Of a stretch of DNA of 64,000 bases, positions 22,092-33,242 are shown in pieces. The stretch lies in contig AP031353.1 of assembly GCA_037833965.1 (NCBI GenBank), forward strand, positions 21,454,501 to 21,518,500, written 5' to 3'. Positions within the stretch are counted from its first letter, which is position 1, and every line of letters starts with the position of its first letter. The notes below the pieces were generated by a model that worked only from the letters and a program-made list of their open reading frames with translations, was not told where the DNA came from and made no database searches. Position numbers and translations under genes: made by a program. The DNA is from Marchantia polymorpha subsp. ruderalis (lineage: Eukaryota; Streptophyta; Marchantiopsida; Marchantiales; Marchantiaceae).

Positions 22092-22183
22092 AGAAACTCC
22101 TCCAACTATACGGGCTACGACTCTAGTCGGCCCTCTCGTTACGCCCCAAAAACTCCAAAGATGATGAATATTTACTTGTCGCC
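22092..22183. repeat. 92-bp direct repeat, right copy
   Basis: Second copy of the 20,418-20,509 segment. From here to 22,320 is unique flank without a supported gene. Confidence 0.9.
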
Positions 22184-22320
22184 CCCAGCCATTGCATCTA
22201 CTGTCCCAATTGGCAATGAGCTAACTAGTGGTGTAGAACCCATCAAATTGGTGCAAAGACGTCGTTGTTTAGCCAAACTCAAGCTCATAATCCAAGTCAA
22301 ACAATTTAGATCCATAGTTT

Positions 22321-25300
22321 TGTAATAACCCACTAAAGGCTAAAACTGCAATATAGTGTTAGAAAGGTCGAACCCACAGGGACAGAGGAACACACAGGGT
22401 ACAAAGTGTCACATTTAACAGACTATTGAGGAGTTTGAATTCTCAGGCGACTGTCACTCCCAGAAATACTGCAAGTGTTCACTCGGAGCTCACTCGGAGG
22501 TCGCACAATGCAGCGTAGTTCACTCAACACACACACACACACACCTGAAACTACAGAAACACAACCCAGAGATTGGTTAGGACCTCTACTTAAGATTTCA
22601 GGGGGGAAAGTCTCTCGTGAGTACACTCAGCGAATCTGCGGGTAGTGACCCCCAACTCCGGCTTTTACAACCCTTCCACTAGCCTTCTGCTAGCGTGGGA
22701 AACCCGGGTTGGACTTCCTACTTCGGATCGAAGTCACTCACACGCGGTGAACAACACTCTCAACTCACAAAACGCACAGAGAACACAGGTCCGCACGGAG
22801 GGACTCAATTGAGAAACGATCCAGTAGCACACCATAACAGTTTATTGAAGAGTTTGAATTCTCAGGCACTTGTCATTCCCAGAAATACTACAGGGGTTAC
22901 CCTGAAGGCACCTGCTGCAGCGTAACCTGAATTTACAACCAAGGCTTACACGAAGTAGCAAAACTTCACTTTGGCATTAAGGGGAAAAATCCAGAAGGAG
23001 TACAATCAGAAACAATCACTCGAAGGTGTAAGGGGGAAACTGTTCAAGTATCTAACTCGTCATTGGCTCTAAGCATCGGCAATCACCCGCAGGTGTAGAA
23101 CTACTCAAGTCTCTAACCAATGTACCAGCTCTGAACATTCGGCCGAAGGCCTTCAGCTACACAATGCGGACCGCCAAGGTGTAGCTCCTCTTTCGTGGTG
23201 ACAGAACTAAGGACACAAACACGCAGAGAAAATGAGTTCCTGATCTGCACTTCCGAAACTGGAAAAATCCCAAGGCAAGACGCCTTGAACTACTTTATAC
23301 CTTCTAAGTCCTAACAAGCACTACACTGCACTACGCTACACGCCTGCACGGAACCACGCTACACTACACTCCGCAGAACCTGTGCTTCGCCTCCTACGCG
23401 ACGGACTGCCGCGCACTAACTCCCTACCCTGCTAGTGCTCAGCTCGTTTGTGCAGTCCCAATCGCCGCAACACCGCGGAAACCTCTAACTCGAGGGTGGC
23501 CATGGTGTCCCACGATCTCGACAGAAAAGAGTCCAGCTTCTTCGCCACTCGCCGCCGACTCCGACTGTCACCTGCCAACAACCTCGCTGCACGAAGCTCT
23601 AACTCGCGCAGTGTGAGTTTCTCCTGCGCCGCCACTTCCCAGTGAGCGTAGCCCCTAATACAGTGGGTGACTCGCCTCGCCATCTCTTACTTCGTGCGAT
23701 TTGCCTCCCGCCGGCGATCGTCTTCAACAACAACCAACTACAATTCGGCCTCCGCACGCTGCGCTCTCAATTCTCCGCACTCGGATTGCAGTCTGCGGAT
23801 AAATTCCTCATCCGCCTGTCGTGCAAGCTGACACTGCTCTAACAACCGTGTCTGTCGCACGAGCTCCTCTGACAAAATTCGATTCTGAGCCTGCTCAGAA
23901 TCCAGCTCCTCTGCTAACTTCGCCTTCGCCTTGGCGAACTCTTCCAGCTTCTCGTCCTTCGTCTTGTCGAAGGCTTTGTACAACTTCCTATTGAGGTTGT
24001 ACTGACCCCACAGGCACGCATGCTTCTCCCGTAGATCCTTAAGTTCCTGGTCCACTTGACTCAACAACTTGCTGGTGTGGACTTTAGTGCGGGTTCGCCT
24101 CCTCACTAGCTCGACGTAGGACCCAGGCTGGCGAGGGTCCACGTACTTCTCTACCTTGCAATCCATGTACCTCAACAGAGGTACTACCTGCTCAAAGAGC
24201 GCCGCCGTCGGCGCGTGTGAGCCTAAACTCCCCACCCTTCAGCGTTTGTAGTCCAGATGGGGGTTCGAGCTCCCATAATCTAACTTCTCTGATCTCAACC
24301 ATGTGGTCAAAGTGTATTCAAGACAATGAGATCATAAACACTTGCTCTTTCACAGACAAATTATCCAGAACTGAAAATAATAACTTGATGTCTGCTATCT
24401 CCACAAGAGCAGCAGACAAGCTCTTTGTTACATAAAGATCTAACCCAACTCTGGGTGACTTCTCAATACCACACCCGCTGTGATCTATCCTAGCTCCGAG
24501 TTCCACTCCCAATTCCTACTCAACTTTCAATGTCGATTTCTCAGCTTCCACCTTCAGACCCCACCAGATTCCTCTCTCAGATTCAACTCTCCCTTTTCAG
24601 TTTCAAATTCATATCCCGACTGTCAGATTTCAGTCTCAGATTTCGCTTCACTCACAGCTCCCATTCTCAGGTCTTCCACTCTGATCTCAGCTCCCACTCA
24701 CAGATTACACTTCAATCTCAGACCCCACTCACAGATTACACTTCAATCTCAGTACCCACTCACAGATTACACTTCAATCTCGGATCCCAATCTAATTTCA
24801 CTCTCAGATACGACTCTCCACCCACGAGAGTTTGCTTCCTCCTCCTTCGAACACTCCACACTCCCCTCCTAATTCTCACCACTTCCCTGCGAAAATCACT
24901 CACATCCATACTCTATTCCTGCGACCAATCCCACCAGCGTCTCCACACAATGGCACACCACACAATCCCAGCACGCAGGCCAAATAATCCTCTCCAACGT
25001 CCAAGGGCCGAGTCACCCACAGCCCGCGTGAATGCCGTTCCTGCGATGATGGGCAACGGCCTGGTTCCCATGTGCGACTTCATGCCCCGCCGTCCCATTT
25101 CCACACCTGACTTCACCCCGCCACCACTGCCACACCTGTATAGTCTTTATTTATGACCACGTCAACATCCGCCGTCCGAAATCTTCTTCTGCGCACCGCC
25201 GAAGGCATTCCTCCGCCGAAGACACTCTTCCGCACCTTTGCCTATCTATAATAGTCACCCCCGACGCTCATAACTCACAGATCCCTGCTTTTTTTTGAAA

Positions 25301-26121
25301 CGTTCTTGGGCTTGTTGGAACGAACGCGTTGAGCTCTTTCCAACGAGCCCCTAACTAAATCAAACCGATAAGAATTGAGAAAGATATGCCGGTTTTACTA
25401 CTTCGCCGAAGGCCTGCAACCGCCGAAGGCGTTCGTCCGCGCATAGGACAAAAGTCGAATTCCCTTCTGCGTAGGCGGAATCCCCGGCGAAGGCGAACTC
25501 CTTCTGCCGAAGGCGAACGTCTACCTATCTTCCGATAGTCATAACTCCCTAAGTCCTCATCCGTTCCAAGCGTTCTTGGGCTCGTTAGAACGAGCGTGTC
25601 AAGCCCTTTTCAACGAAACCCTAACTAACGCAAACCGTTAAGAATTGAAAACGTCATCACGGTTTTACCCTTAGGCGAAGGCGTTTGCCTATGCACAGGC
25701 CGCCTACGCGCAAGCCGCCTACGCACAACCCGCCGAAGGCCCTCCATATCAAAAACTTCCGCCGCTCCTAACTCGGTGATGCCTTATTCGTTTCAAGAGT
25801 TCTTGGTCTTGTTGGAACGAGCGTCGCGAGCTCTTTCCAAGAAGACCCTAACTTAGTCAAGGCGTCACACATTGAAAACGTTAAGAGAGTTTCACTTCTT
25901 CGCCAAAGGCCTTTTCCCGAAGGGACTTCACCGAAGGCACTTCGCCGAAGACCTTGCCCCGAAGGCCTCCTTCAGCACCTCTTGCCCCCTAACCATCACA
26001 CCAACTCCTAATCTTGCATAAACTTTCAGAAAACCCCAAGCATAATTTTGCAAGAGCTTAAATCCAAAATTTTAACTCTCATAAGGGTAAAAAGACATGC
26101 GAGCACAGTTTTGTGCTCACA
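22321..26121 (-). mobile_element. family C LTR (3' LTR of a minus-strand element)
   Basis: Bounded by TGTAATAACCCAC at 22,321 (LTR end, shared with families A and B) and GTGCTCACA at 26,121 (LTR start); length about 3.8 kb. Read on the minus strand it has a GC-rich U3 with CGCCGAAGGCG repeats and three CTCGTT..AACGAG cassettes, then an LTR ORF (24,235-23,432), a TATA box (GGTATAAAGTA near 23,300) and a long U5 with a (GT)n tract. Integrase-bearing pol lies immediately upstream at 26,180. Confidence 0.75.
23432..24235 (-). pseudogene. family C LTR ORF (homologue of the family A U3 ORF), 5'-truncated
   Basis: The frame gives ALFEQVVPLLRYMDCKVEKY, RQPGSYVELVR and a long coiled coil (SEELVRQTRLLEQCQLARQ, LQSECGELRAQRAEAEL). 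A stop and frame change near 23,738 follow, then RVTHCIRGYAHWEVAAQEKL, LTLRELELRA and RRRVAKKLDSFLS. This matches, block for block, the C-terminal half of the 851-residue ORF at 45,523-48,078. The N-terminal domain is missing: at 24,217 the sequence changes to unrelated LTR DNA. Confidence 0.7.
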
Positions 26122-26179
26122 TCATTGGCGACCATCATTGGAAGATTCCAGAATCTCTAGCTTTGTAGCCTAGACAGCT

Positions 26180-27691
26180 TCAAATCCGGTACTGCTTGCA
26201 TCTACTTCCTGCAGTGCGTGTGGGGAAAACTTCTCCATTCAACGTTTCCAACAGCACTGAGTTGTTTGGAAATACCTCACGAATCAGATAAGGCCCCAAC
26301 CATACTGCATCAAACTTTCCTCGGAACTCAAGCTTCCTACCATCCTGGAGCATCACCATCATACCTGGCCTCAGCGTCCTTTTCTTATGCTTCTTGTCAA
26401 AGGTGATTTTTCTCCTCCGTTGAATGGCCTCAATATGTTGAGCACTCATTCTTCTCCTCTCATCAAGCTCTTCTAATGTCATTAGCCTATTCCTTAATGA
26501 CTGACTGTTTGTAAGCCGTGACTGCACTGCAACTCGGAGTGATTCCACCTCGAATTCGATGGGAAGAGTGGCCTCCAATCCATACACTAACAAAAACGGC
26601 GTTGCCTGGGTCGTCACCTTGAAAGTTGTCCGATAAGCCCACAATGCTACTGTGAGCTTGGTGTCCCAATCCCTTTTTGAGTCAACCACCGTTTTGCAAA
26701 GAATGCTCACCAGAGTCCCATTGACTCGCTCTGTCTGACCATTTGTCTGCGGATGATAAGGAGTCGTTTTCCTGTGATCTATCTCAAACCTATATGTTAA
26801 TTCTTGAAACATCTCATTCAAAAAGTGCCTGCCCCTATCACTAACCAGAATCTTGGGACATCCAAACCTTGAAATGATGTTTTCGTACATGAATGTGGCA
26901 GCCTGAGCAGCCGTATTTGTCTTCACCGCTTTTGCTTCCGCCCACTTTGTCAAGTATTCTGTCGCAACTATGATGTAAGCCATGCCTCTTGACGAATGAG
27001 GATGAATCTCACCGATATAATCAATTCCCCATTTTTCAAAAGGTACAAGTGGCAATGAAACATGTAGAGGCATCTCCATTCGAAGGTCATTCCTAGCATA
27101 CCTCTGACAGGCATCACAGCGCTTCACATATTCATGAGAGTCCCTAAACAACCTAGGCCAGAAGTATCCCGCTCTAAGTATTTTCTGACCTGTAAGTTGG
27201 CCAGAGAAATGTCCTCCGCAAGCACTGTCGTGGCAAGCCTCTAAAATTGCGGGAACCTCCACTTCTGACACACACCTTCTCAGAACACCATCAGCTCCCC
27301 TTCTAAACAATCTGTGGCCAATCACTGCAAAATGTCTACTGTTGACTCTCACCTTTCTCCTTTCCTCCTTAGTCCAATCACGTGACAACTGCTGAGTTGT
27401 CAAAAACTCTACTATTCCAGCGTACCACTCTGGCTGAGCTGTTACTACAAAAAGACTATCATCTATCATCTAATGGACTGGTCCCTACATCCTCCGACAA
27501 CCTAGATAGATGATCGGCCTGCAAGTGCATGCGACCAGGTTTATACTCCACGGTGTAGTCAAATTCCTCCAGCAATAAAACCCACCTAGCCAATCTTCCA
27601 CTAAGCTCCGCCTTGTTCACCAGATATTTGATTGCCATATGATCAACGAAAAAAACGACTGGATTACAAGTCAGATAATGTCTAAACTTCT
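26180..27691 (-). pseudogene. family C pol fragment: RNase H end and integrase
   Basis: On the minus strand, HYLTCNPVVFFVDHMAIKYL and WVLLLEEFDYTVEYKPG..H..AD.LSR are the RNase H end. After a frame break near 27,465 comes a 429-residue integrase. It has an HHCC zinc finger (H..ACGGH ... CDACQR), the catalytic triad in WGIDYIG, LVSDRGRHF and GQTERVNG, and a GPY-like end (WLGPYLIREVFPNNSVLLE). No chromodomain. RT, protease and gag are absent because a family B LTR (27,692) cuts the element inside RNase H. The 58 bases to the LTR hold no clear polypurine tract. Confidence 0.85.
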
Positions 27692-29312
27692 TGTGGTACC
27701 CCACTTTTGGTATTTTTGAGGAATTTAAAACATTTTTGGAAAACTGTACCGCGGCAGTAGTGTAAATAGCCATCGGTGCATCAAAATAGAGTGGAACCGG
27801 ATGATCTCGGAGAATCTCAAAAGATCTCGTAGAATCCAGGAGTTGGGCGCAACTTCTGGGACAGGCGCCGCCCTAAACGACGGGCTCTGAAGGAGTACCC
27901 CTTCGGCGCAAGGCGCGTAATCCGCCTTTGGCGCTGCGCCTTCGGTGCTAGAGAAATCCTTCAAAATCTGATCAATTCCCAAACGCCTTGACTTGTTTAG
28001 GGTTTCGTTGGAAAGAGCTTGACGCGCTGATTCTAACGAGCCCAAGAACCCCACGAATTGATGAGGACTCCGGGAATGTCGCCTACGCGTAGGCGGGGAG
28101 AACTTGCACCTACGCATAGGCGGACGGGAACCGCCTACGCATAGGCGCTTCGGCGTCGGCGGGAAGTCCGCCTTTAGCCCTAGAAATCCACCTTCAGGGT
28201 TGGAAATTGTACGGCGCCTTCGGCGCAATTGCATCACGGACGGGCGAGGACCCGACGGAGTAGTAAATCCGTACAGACCGTACGGACTGTACGGACGGAA
28301 CGGACAAGTGCGCCTTCGGCCGGTTGGGATTACAGGGACAAGAACGCCGACGGAGAGGCGAGAGAAATGGACAGACTAGACGGAGTCCGTTGACCGCGGT
28401 CAATGCCTTCGGCACAGCCACCTTCGGCGCTGCGCCTATGGCGAGGGACCTGCGCGGACAAACGTCCGGTGCGCAGACGGAATTTGCCTACGCGTAGGCG
28501 AGCGCCTACGCACAGGCAAATGAAGTTCTGCGCCGGCGGAGACTCCGCCGGGGATTCCGCCTACGCAGAAGGGAGTTCAATTTTTGTCCTATGCGCGGAC
28601 GAACGCCTTCGGCGAAGCGGGACTAGCCAAAGTTAAGTACGAAGGAGTGTAGCGCGCCGGCGAGAAATCCGCCTTCGGCGCTGCGCGCCCATGTCCGCGG
28701 CGTAGTACGCTGGCGGAGTTCAAATTGCCAATTCGAGCGTGTGAGTAAAGTCGGCGTCGGCGGAGCGTGAAACCGCGCGTGAGAGAGAAGGCCGTTATAG
28801 CGCGGAGCCGGCGCGGCCATCAAGTGATCCGACCTTCACGACCGAGAGCCGACCATGACCTCCTACGAGGAGACAGAGGACGCCCCATTCTTGAATTCGC
28901 GATTTCAATTTCTGGTGCGAGCTACGCGCGTCCACCTGCTAGCTGATAGACATTCTAGACATCGCCGCTCGGAGAGTTACTCGGTGGCTGAGAGAGAATT
29001 GAGTGCGCGACAGTTGGAATTGAGAGAAATTAGAGTTTGCAGAGGAGGCAGAAGCGCGAGCAAGAGGCTCGGGCAGAGCAGAGAGAGAGTTGCGCAAACT
29101 AATTTCAAGAACGCGATGATGGCTGCGGATGATGCCACTCAAGCTTCCGCAGAATGGTTTGCGTGCTTTTGAGGAACGGCTGATTGCAAGGAAACTTGAG
29201 TTCTTGCTGTGGGGATGGAATTACGTGTGCGTATACATGGTGCGCAAATGGTTGGAACGGAGCGACCACCTACACGCGGATTGCGTCCGCAAGTAGATAG
29301 ATGGACTGTCCA
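27692..29312 (+). mobile_element. family B LTR fragment 1 (5' part)
   Basis: Starts TGTGGTACCCCACTTTTGG, inserted in the family C RNase H. GC-rich U3 with CGCCTTCGGCG and GCCTACGCGTAGGC palindromes (for example 28,084 and 28,487) and one GGAAAGAGCTTG..GATTCTAACGAG cassette (28,009). It ends abruptly at 29,312, where a second LTR of the same family begins. Confidence 0.7.
29129..29297 (+). pseudogene. family B LTR ORF, N-terminal piece
   Basis: From ATG at 29,129 (or 29,132) the frame reads LKLPQNGLRAFEERLIARKL, then EFLLWGWNYVCVYMVRKWL, to a TAG near 29,295. It matches VPQIGLRAF..VLTRLKLDFLLWGWN....MVREYL at the start of the family A U3 ORF, which helps set that start. The rest of the ORF is lost at the LTR junction (29,313). 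Confidence 0.6.
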
Positions 29313-30245
29313 TGTGGTATTCCACTTTTGGTATTTTTGAGGAATTTAAAACATTTTTGGAAAACTGTACCGCGGCAGTAGTGTAAATATCCATCGGTGC
29401 ATCAAAATAGAATGAAACTGGATGATCTCGGAGAATCTCGGAAGATCTCGTAGAATCCAGGAGTTGGGCGCAACGTCTGAGACAGGCGCCGCCCTAAACG
29501 ACGGGCTCTGAAGGAGTACCCCTTCGGCGCAAGGCGCGTAATCCGCCTTCGGCGCTAGAGAAATCCTTCAGAATCTGATCAATTCTCAAATGCCTTGACT
29601 TGGTTAGGATTTCGTTGGAAAGAGCTTGACGCGCTGATTCTAACAAGCCCAAGAACGCCACGAACAGATGAGGACCCCGGGAGTTGTGAAGGTCGAAAGA
29701 TACAAAGATTTTCGCCTACGCGTAGGCAAGGAAGGTTTGTCCTATGCGCGGACGAGGGAAGTTCGCCTACGCATAGGCGAAATATGGTCTGACGTTGGCG
29801 GGATGTCCGCCGCGAATGTCGCCTACGCGTAGGTGGGAAGGACAAGCACCTACGCATAGGCGGACGCGAATGTTGCCTACGCATAGGCGCTTCGGCTTCG
29901 GCGTCGGCGGGAAGCCCGCCTTCGGCCCTAGAAATGCGCCTTCGGGGTTGGAAATTGTACGGCGCCTTCGGCGCCAGCGCATCACGGACGGGCGAGGACC
30001 CGACGGAGTAGTAAATCCGTACAGACCGTACGGACGGAACGGACGAGTGCGCCTTCGGCCGGTCGGGATTACGGGGACAAGAGCGCCGACGGAGAGGCGA
30101 GAGAAATGGACAGACTGGACGGAGTCCGTTGACCGCGGTCAACGCCTTCGGCACAGCCGCCTTCCGCGCTGCGCCTACGGCGAGGGACCTGCGCGGACGA
30201 ACGTCCGGTGCGCGGACGGAATTCGCCTACGCGTAGGCGAGCGCC

Positions 30246-31892
30246 TACGCGCAAGAGGAATTGTTTGACCGCGGCGGAGCATGCTCTCTTTCCGCCATTG
30301 TCAGTCGACCATCCCGGGAAGTATGTGCGGGATAACGAAGTAGATACCGACGCGGAGGGTTCGCCAACTTCCACTCCACCGACTCAACAGGTAAGGGAAG
30401 GGACACACCCGCAACGAGAGTGCCGGGGAAACGAAGATGGAGAGAGGAACCGGAGAGAGAGCAACATCGAGAACCCACTGCTCCCATACGGAAGCGGCCA
30501 CTACACGAAGTTTGCAACCGGCCGAAGCAAAAAGCGCGCAGGCTTGTGTTACCAGCCAGCAGCGCGGAAACGGCGACGATCGCCACAGAGAAGGGAAGTT
30601 CGTCCACGGAGAAGGATGGGACTGCGCGGACGTCCGCAGGAGCGGTGGACCACGCTACGCCTTCGGCGGACGAGAGACGGCCTTCGGGTCAGGAGTTACC
30701 ACGTGCGGTGCGGACGAGTGTGCCGCCTACGCACAGGCGACTCCCTGTGGATAGGCGACCCCTTGCAGACGTGGATCTCTGCCTACGCGTAGGCAAAGAA
30801 AGTTCGCCTACGCATAGGCAGGACTCACCCTCGGTACAACGTAGGAAGGGGAAGGAGCCGGCGGAAGATCCGCCTTCGGCTCAAGGGCCTTCGGGGCAAG
30901 GCCCTCCGGCGGACAGAGCGCCGGGATTTGCGCCGGGATTTGCGCCTTCGGCGCCAGGGCCTTCGAGCCAACGAGTTACAAGCAGGGAGCGTGCGGAGGC
31001 CGCACCTTCGGCGGGGAATCCGCCGGAAGATGCGCCTTCGGCGGAAGGGCCTCCGGGCCAAGGGACATCGGGCGGGCGGCCTTCGGCTCTATCACCTTCG
31101 GCGGTAGACGCCTTCGGTGCTGCGCCTTCGGCGGATAACGCGCCGGGATTTGCGCCTATGCGTAGGCCAGACGCATCCCTCGCGCAGGACCGATCGAGGG
31201 AGCAGGACCTAACGGAGGAGCGGATTGTCTGTCCGCTGGATGAAATTCGCGTGCGCGATGCACAATTGCACCCCGCGCATACACATTCCGCGCGATCACC
31301 TTCGGCGGTGGACGCCGACGGCGAGGGAGTTACGATCGACACAGGACAGGCGGACGATGGGGATGTGGCACGGCCGCATTCACCCACCGCCTTGGACATT
31401 TTAGCAGGAAGCAGCGAGGCTGCAGGAGCGCCATCGGCGGCAGAACACGCAGATCACTCGCAGCCCCACTCAGGCCAGTCGCCAACGCAATCAATGGCGA
31501 CCGAAATCCTCCCTTCGGATGATGATGAAGAAGGAGGATCCACGGAATCAGTGTCGGGATCAGGATCCACCAAGGAGGAGGAGGAAGAAATAGTTGGTGC
31601 GCCAGCGGCGGCGCTCTATGAGCAGGTAGTACCTCTGCTGAGGTACTTGGATCGCAAGATGGATAAGTACGCGGATCCTCGCCAGCCTGGGTCCTACGTC
31701 GAGTTAGTGCGCAAGCGAACTCGCACTAAAGTTCACACCAGCAAGCTGCTAGCTCGGGTGAACCGGGAACTTAAGGAACTGCAAGAGAAGTATGAATGCT
31801 TGTGGGGTCAGTATAATCTCCATCGGAGAATGTACACCCACTACGACAAGGAGAGGATGGAAGACTGGAAGAACTCACCAAGGAATTGGTGA
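30246..31892 (+). pseudogene. family B LTR ORF (middle and start of coiled coil)
   Basis: It begins LTAAEHALFPPLSVDHPGKY (frame of 30,208-30,792), shifts frame near 30,410 and continues to 31,892. A Pro/Ser/Ala-rich region is built largely of PSAxGP and FGA units encoded by CCTTCGGCG repeats. It then has HSPTALDILAGSSEAA, an acidic run (SDDDEEGGSTES), and AALYEQVVPLLRYLDRKMDK followed by GSYVELVRKRTRTKVH. These blocks align in order with the family A U3 ORF. The coiled-coil end is deleted. Confidence 0.65.
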
Positions 31893-31988
31893 AGGCCACG
31901 GAAGCACTGATTTCTGAGAAGACTTAGAATCAGGTGCTGTCAGAGGAGCTAGTGCGACAGACGCGGTTGTTGGAGCAGTGTCAGTACA

Positions 31989-32027
31989 CTCAAGAGTACA
32001 CTCAGCTTTGCTGAGTGTACTCTTGAG
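31989..32027. repeat. perfect 18-bp hairpin at a deletion junction
   Basis: CTCAAGAGTACACTCAGC and its exact complement flank a TTT loop. In the other LTRs only one arm (the start of the U5 part) is present, so a short inverted duplication formed where the ORF end was deleted. Confidence 0.8.
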
Positions 32028-32310
32028 AGACTTTCCCCCTGAAATCTTGAGTAGAGGTCCTCACGGATCTTTGGGTTGTGTTTCTGTAGTTTCATGTGTG
32101 TGTGTGTGTGTGTGTATGTGTGGGTGTTACGCTGCACTGTGCGACCTCCGAGTGAGCTCCGAGTGAACACTTGCAGTATTTCTGGGAGTGACAGTCGCCT
32201 GAGAATTCAAACTCCTCAATAGTCTGTTAAAAGTGACACTTTGTACCCTGTGTGTTCCTCTGTCCCTGTGGGTTCGACCTTTCTACCACTATATTGCAGT
32301 TTAAGCCTTT

Positions 32311-33158
32311 AAGCGCACTAGAAAATGGAATCGCGAATTCAAGAATGGGGCGCTCTCCGTCTCCCGGTCGAAGGTCATGATCGGCTCTTGATCGTGAGGG
32401 TCGAATCACTTGATGGCCGCGCCGGCTCTACGCTAAAACGGTCTCCGCTCTCACACGCGGCTTCACGCTCCGCCGACGCTGATTTAACTCACACGCTCAA
32501 ATTGGCAAATTTGAACTCCGCGAGCGTACTACGCCGCGGACATGGGTGCGCAGCGCCGAAGGCGGCTTTTCCGCCTTGCGCGGTACACTCGTTCGTACCG
32601 CTCCTCGGCCAATCCTCCTCCGCCTAAGGCGATCGTCCGCGCATCGGACAAAAGTTAAACTCCCGCCTGTGCGCAGGCGGAATCCCCGGCGGAATCTCCG
32701 CCGGCGCGGAACTCTACCCGCCTGTGCGCATGCGCTCGCCTGCGAGTAGGCGAATTCCGTCCGCGTCGCTGCGCTGGCGCGGAAGGCGTTGACCGCGGTC
32801 AATAGACTCCGTCCAGACTGTCCATTCCTTGTCTCTCCGCCGGCGAAACTCCGTCCAACCAAGAGCGCATCCATCTGTCCCGTCCGTACGGTCCGTACGG
32901 ATTTTACTACTCCGGCGGCTCCTTGCTCGTCCGCGCTGTTGCGCAGGCGGAAAGCTGAGTATCTTGCAACCTTTATAACTCCCGGAGTCCTCATCCGTTT
33001 GTGGCGTTCTTGGGCTCGTTAGAATCAGCGCGTCAAGCTCTTTCCAACAAGACCCTAAACAAGTCAAGGCGTTTGGGGATTGATCCAATTCTGAAGGATT
33101 CCTCTAGCGCCGAAGGCGGATTTAGCGCCGAAGGCGGATTTCGGCGGATTTCGCGCCT
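32311..33158 (-). mobile_element. family B LTR fragment 3 (U3 part, minus orientation)
   Basis: Reverse-complement match to 28,000-28,910 and parallel to 41,730-42,600. It includes the CTCGTTAGAATCAGCGCGTCAAGCTC form of the cassette (33,012) and CGCCGAAGGCG repeats. It begins exactly where fragment 2 stops, so the two meet head to head. Confidence 0.65.
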
Positions 33159-33242
33159 GAACCCACAGGGACAGAGGAACGCAAAGGGTACAAAGTGTCA
33201 CATTTAACAGACTATTGAGGAGTTTGAATTCTCAAGCAACTG

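Larger units (their letters stand above)
29313..32310 (+). mobile_element. family B LTR fragment 2 (nearly full LTR with internal deletions)
   Basis: Starts TGTGGTATTCCAC and ends in GCAGTTTAAGCCTTT, about 18 bases short of the usual GGTGGGTTATTACA terminus. It carries at least five GCCTACGCGTAGGC-type palindromes and the broken LTR ORF (30,246-31,892). It also has a deletion joining ORF to U5 at the 31,989 hairpin, and a (GT)n tract (32,096-32,125). Compared with fragment 1 it lacks the ORF N-terminal part. Confidence 0.7.

Noticed and set aside
32096..32125. GT microsatellite in LTRs (also 22,529, 39,099, 48,783, 59,443)
   Set aside because: A simple repeat shared by descent in U5; length differences are expected from slippage and carry no further signal.
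27692..33160. direct GC-repeat arrays as a CRISPR-like array
   Set aside because: Repeat spacing is irregular, the motif is palindromic and embedded in LTRs of a plant genome; no cas genes and no unique equal-length spacers.
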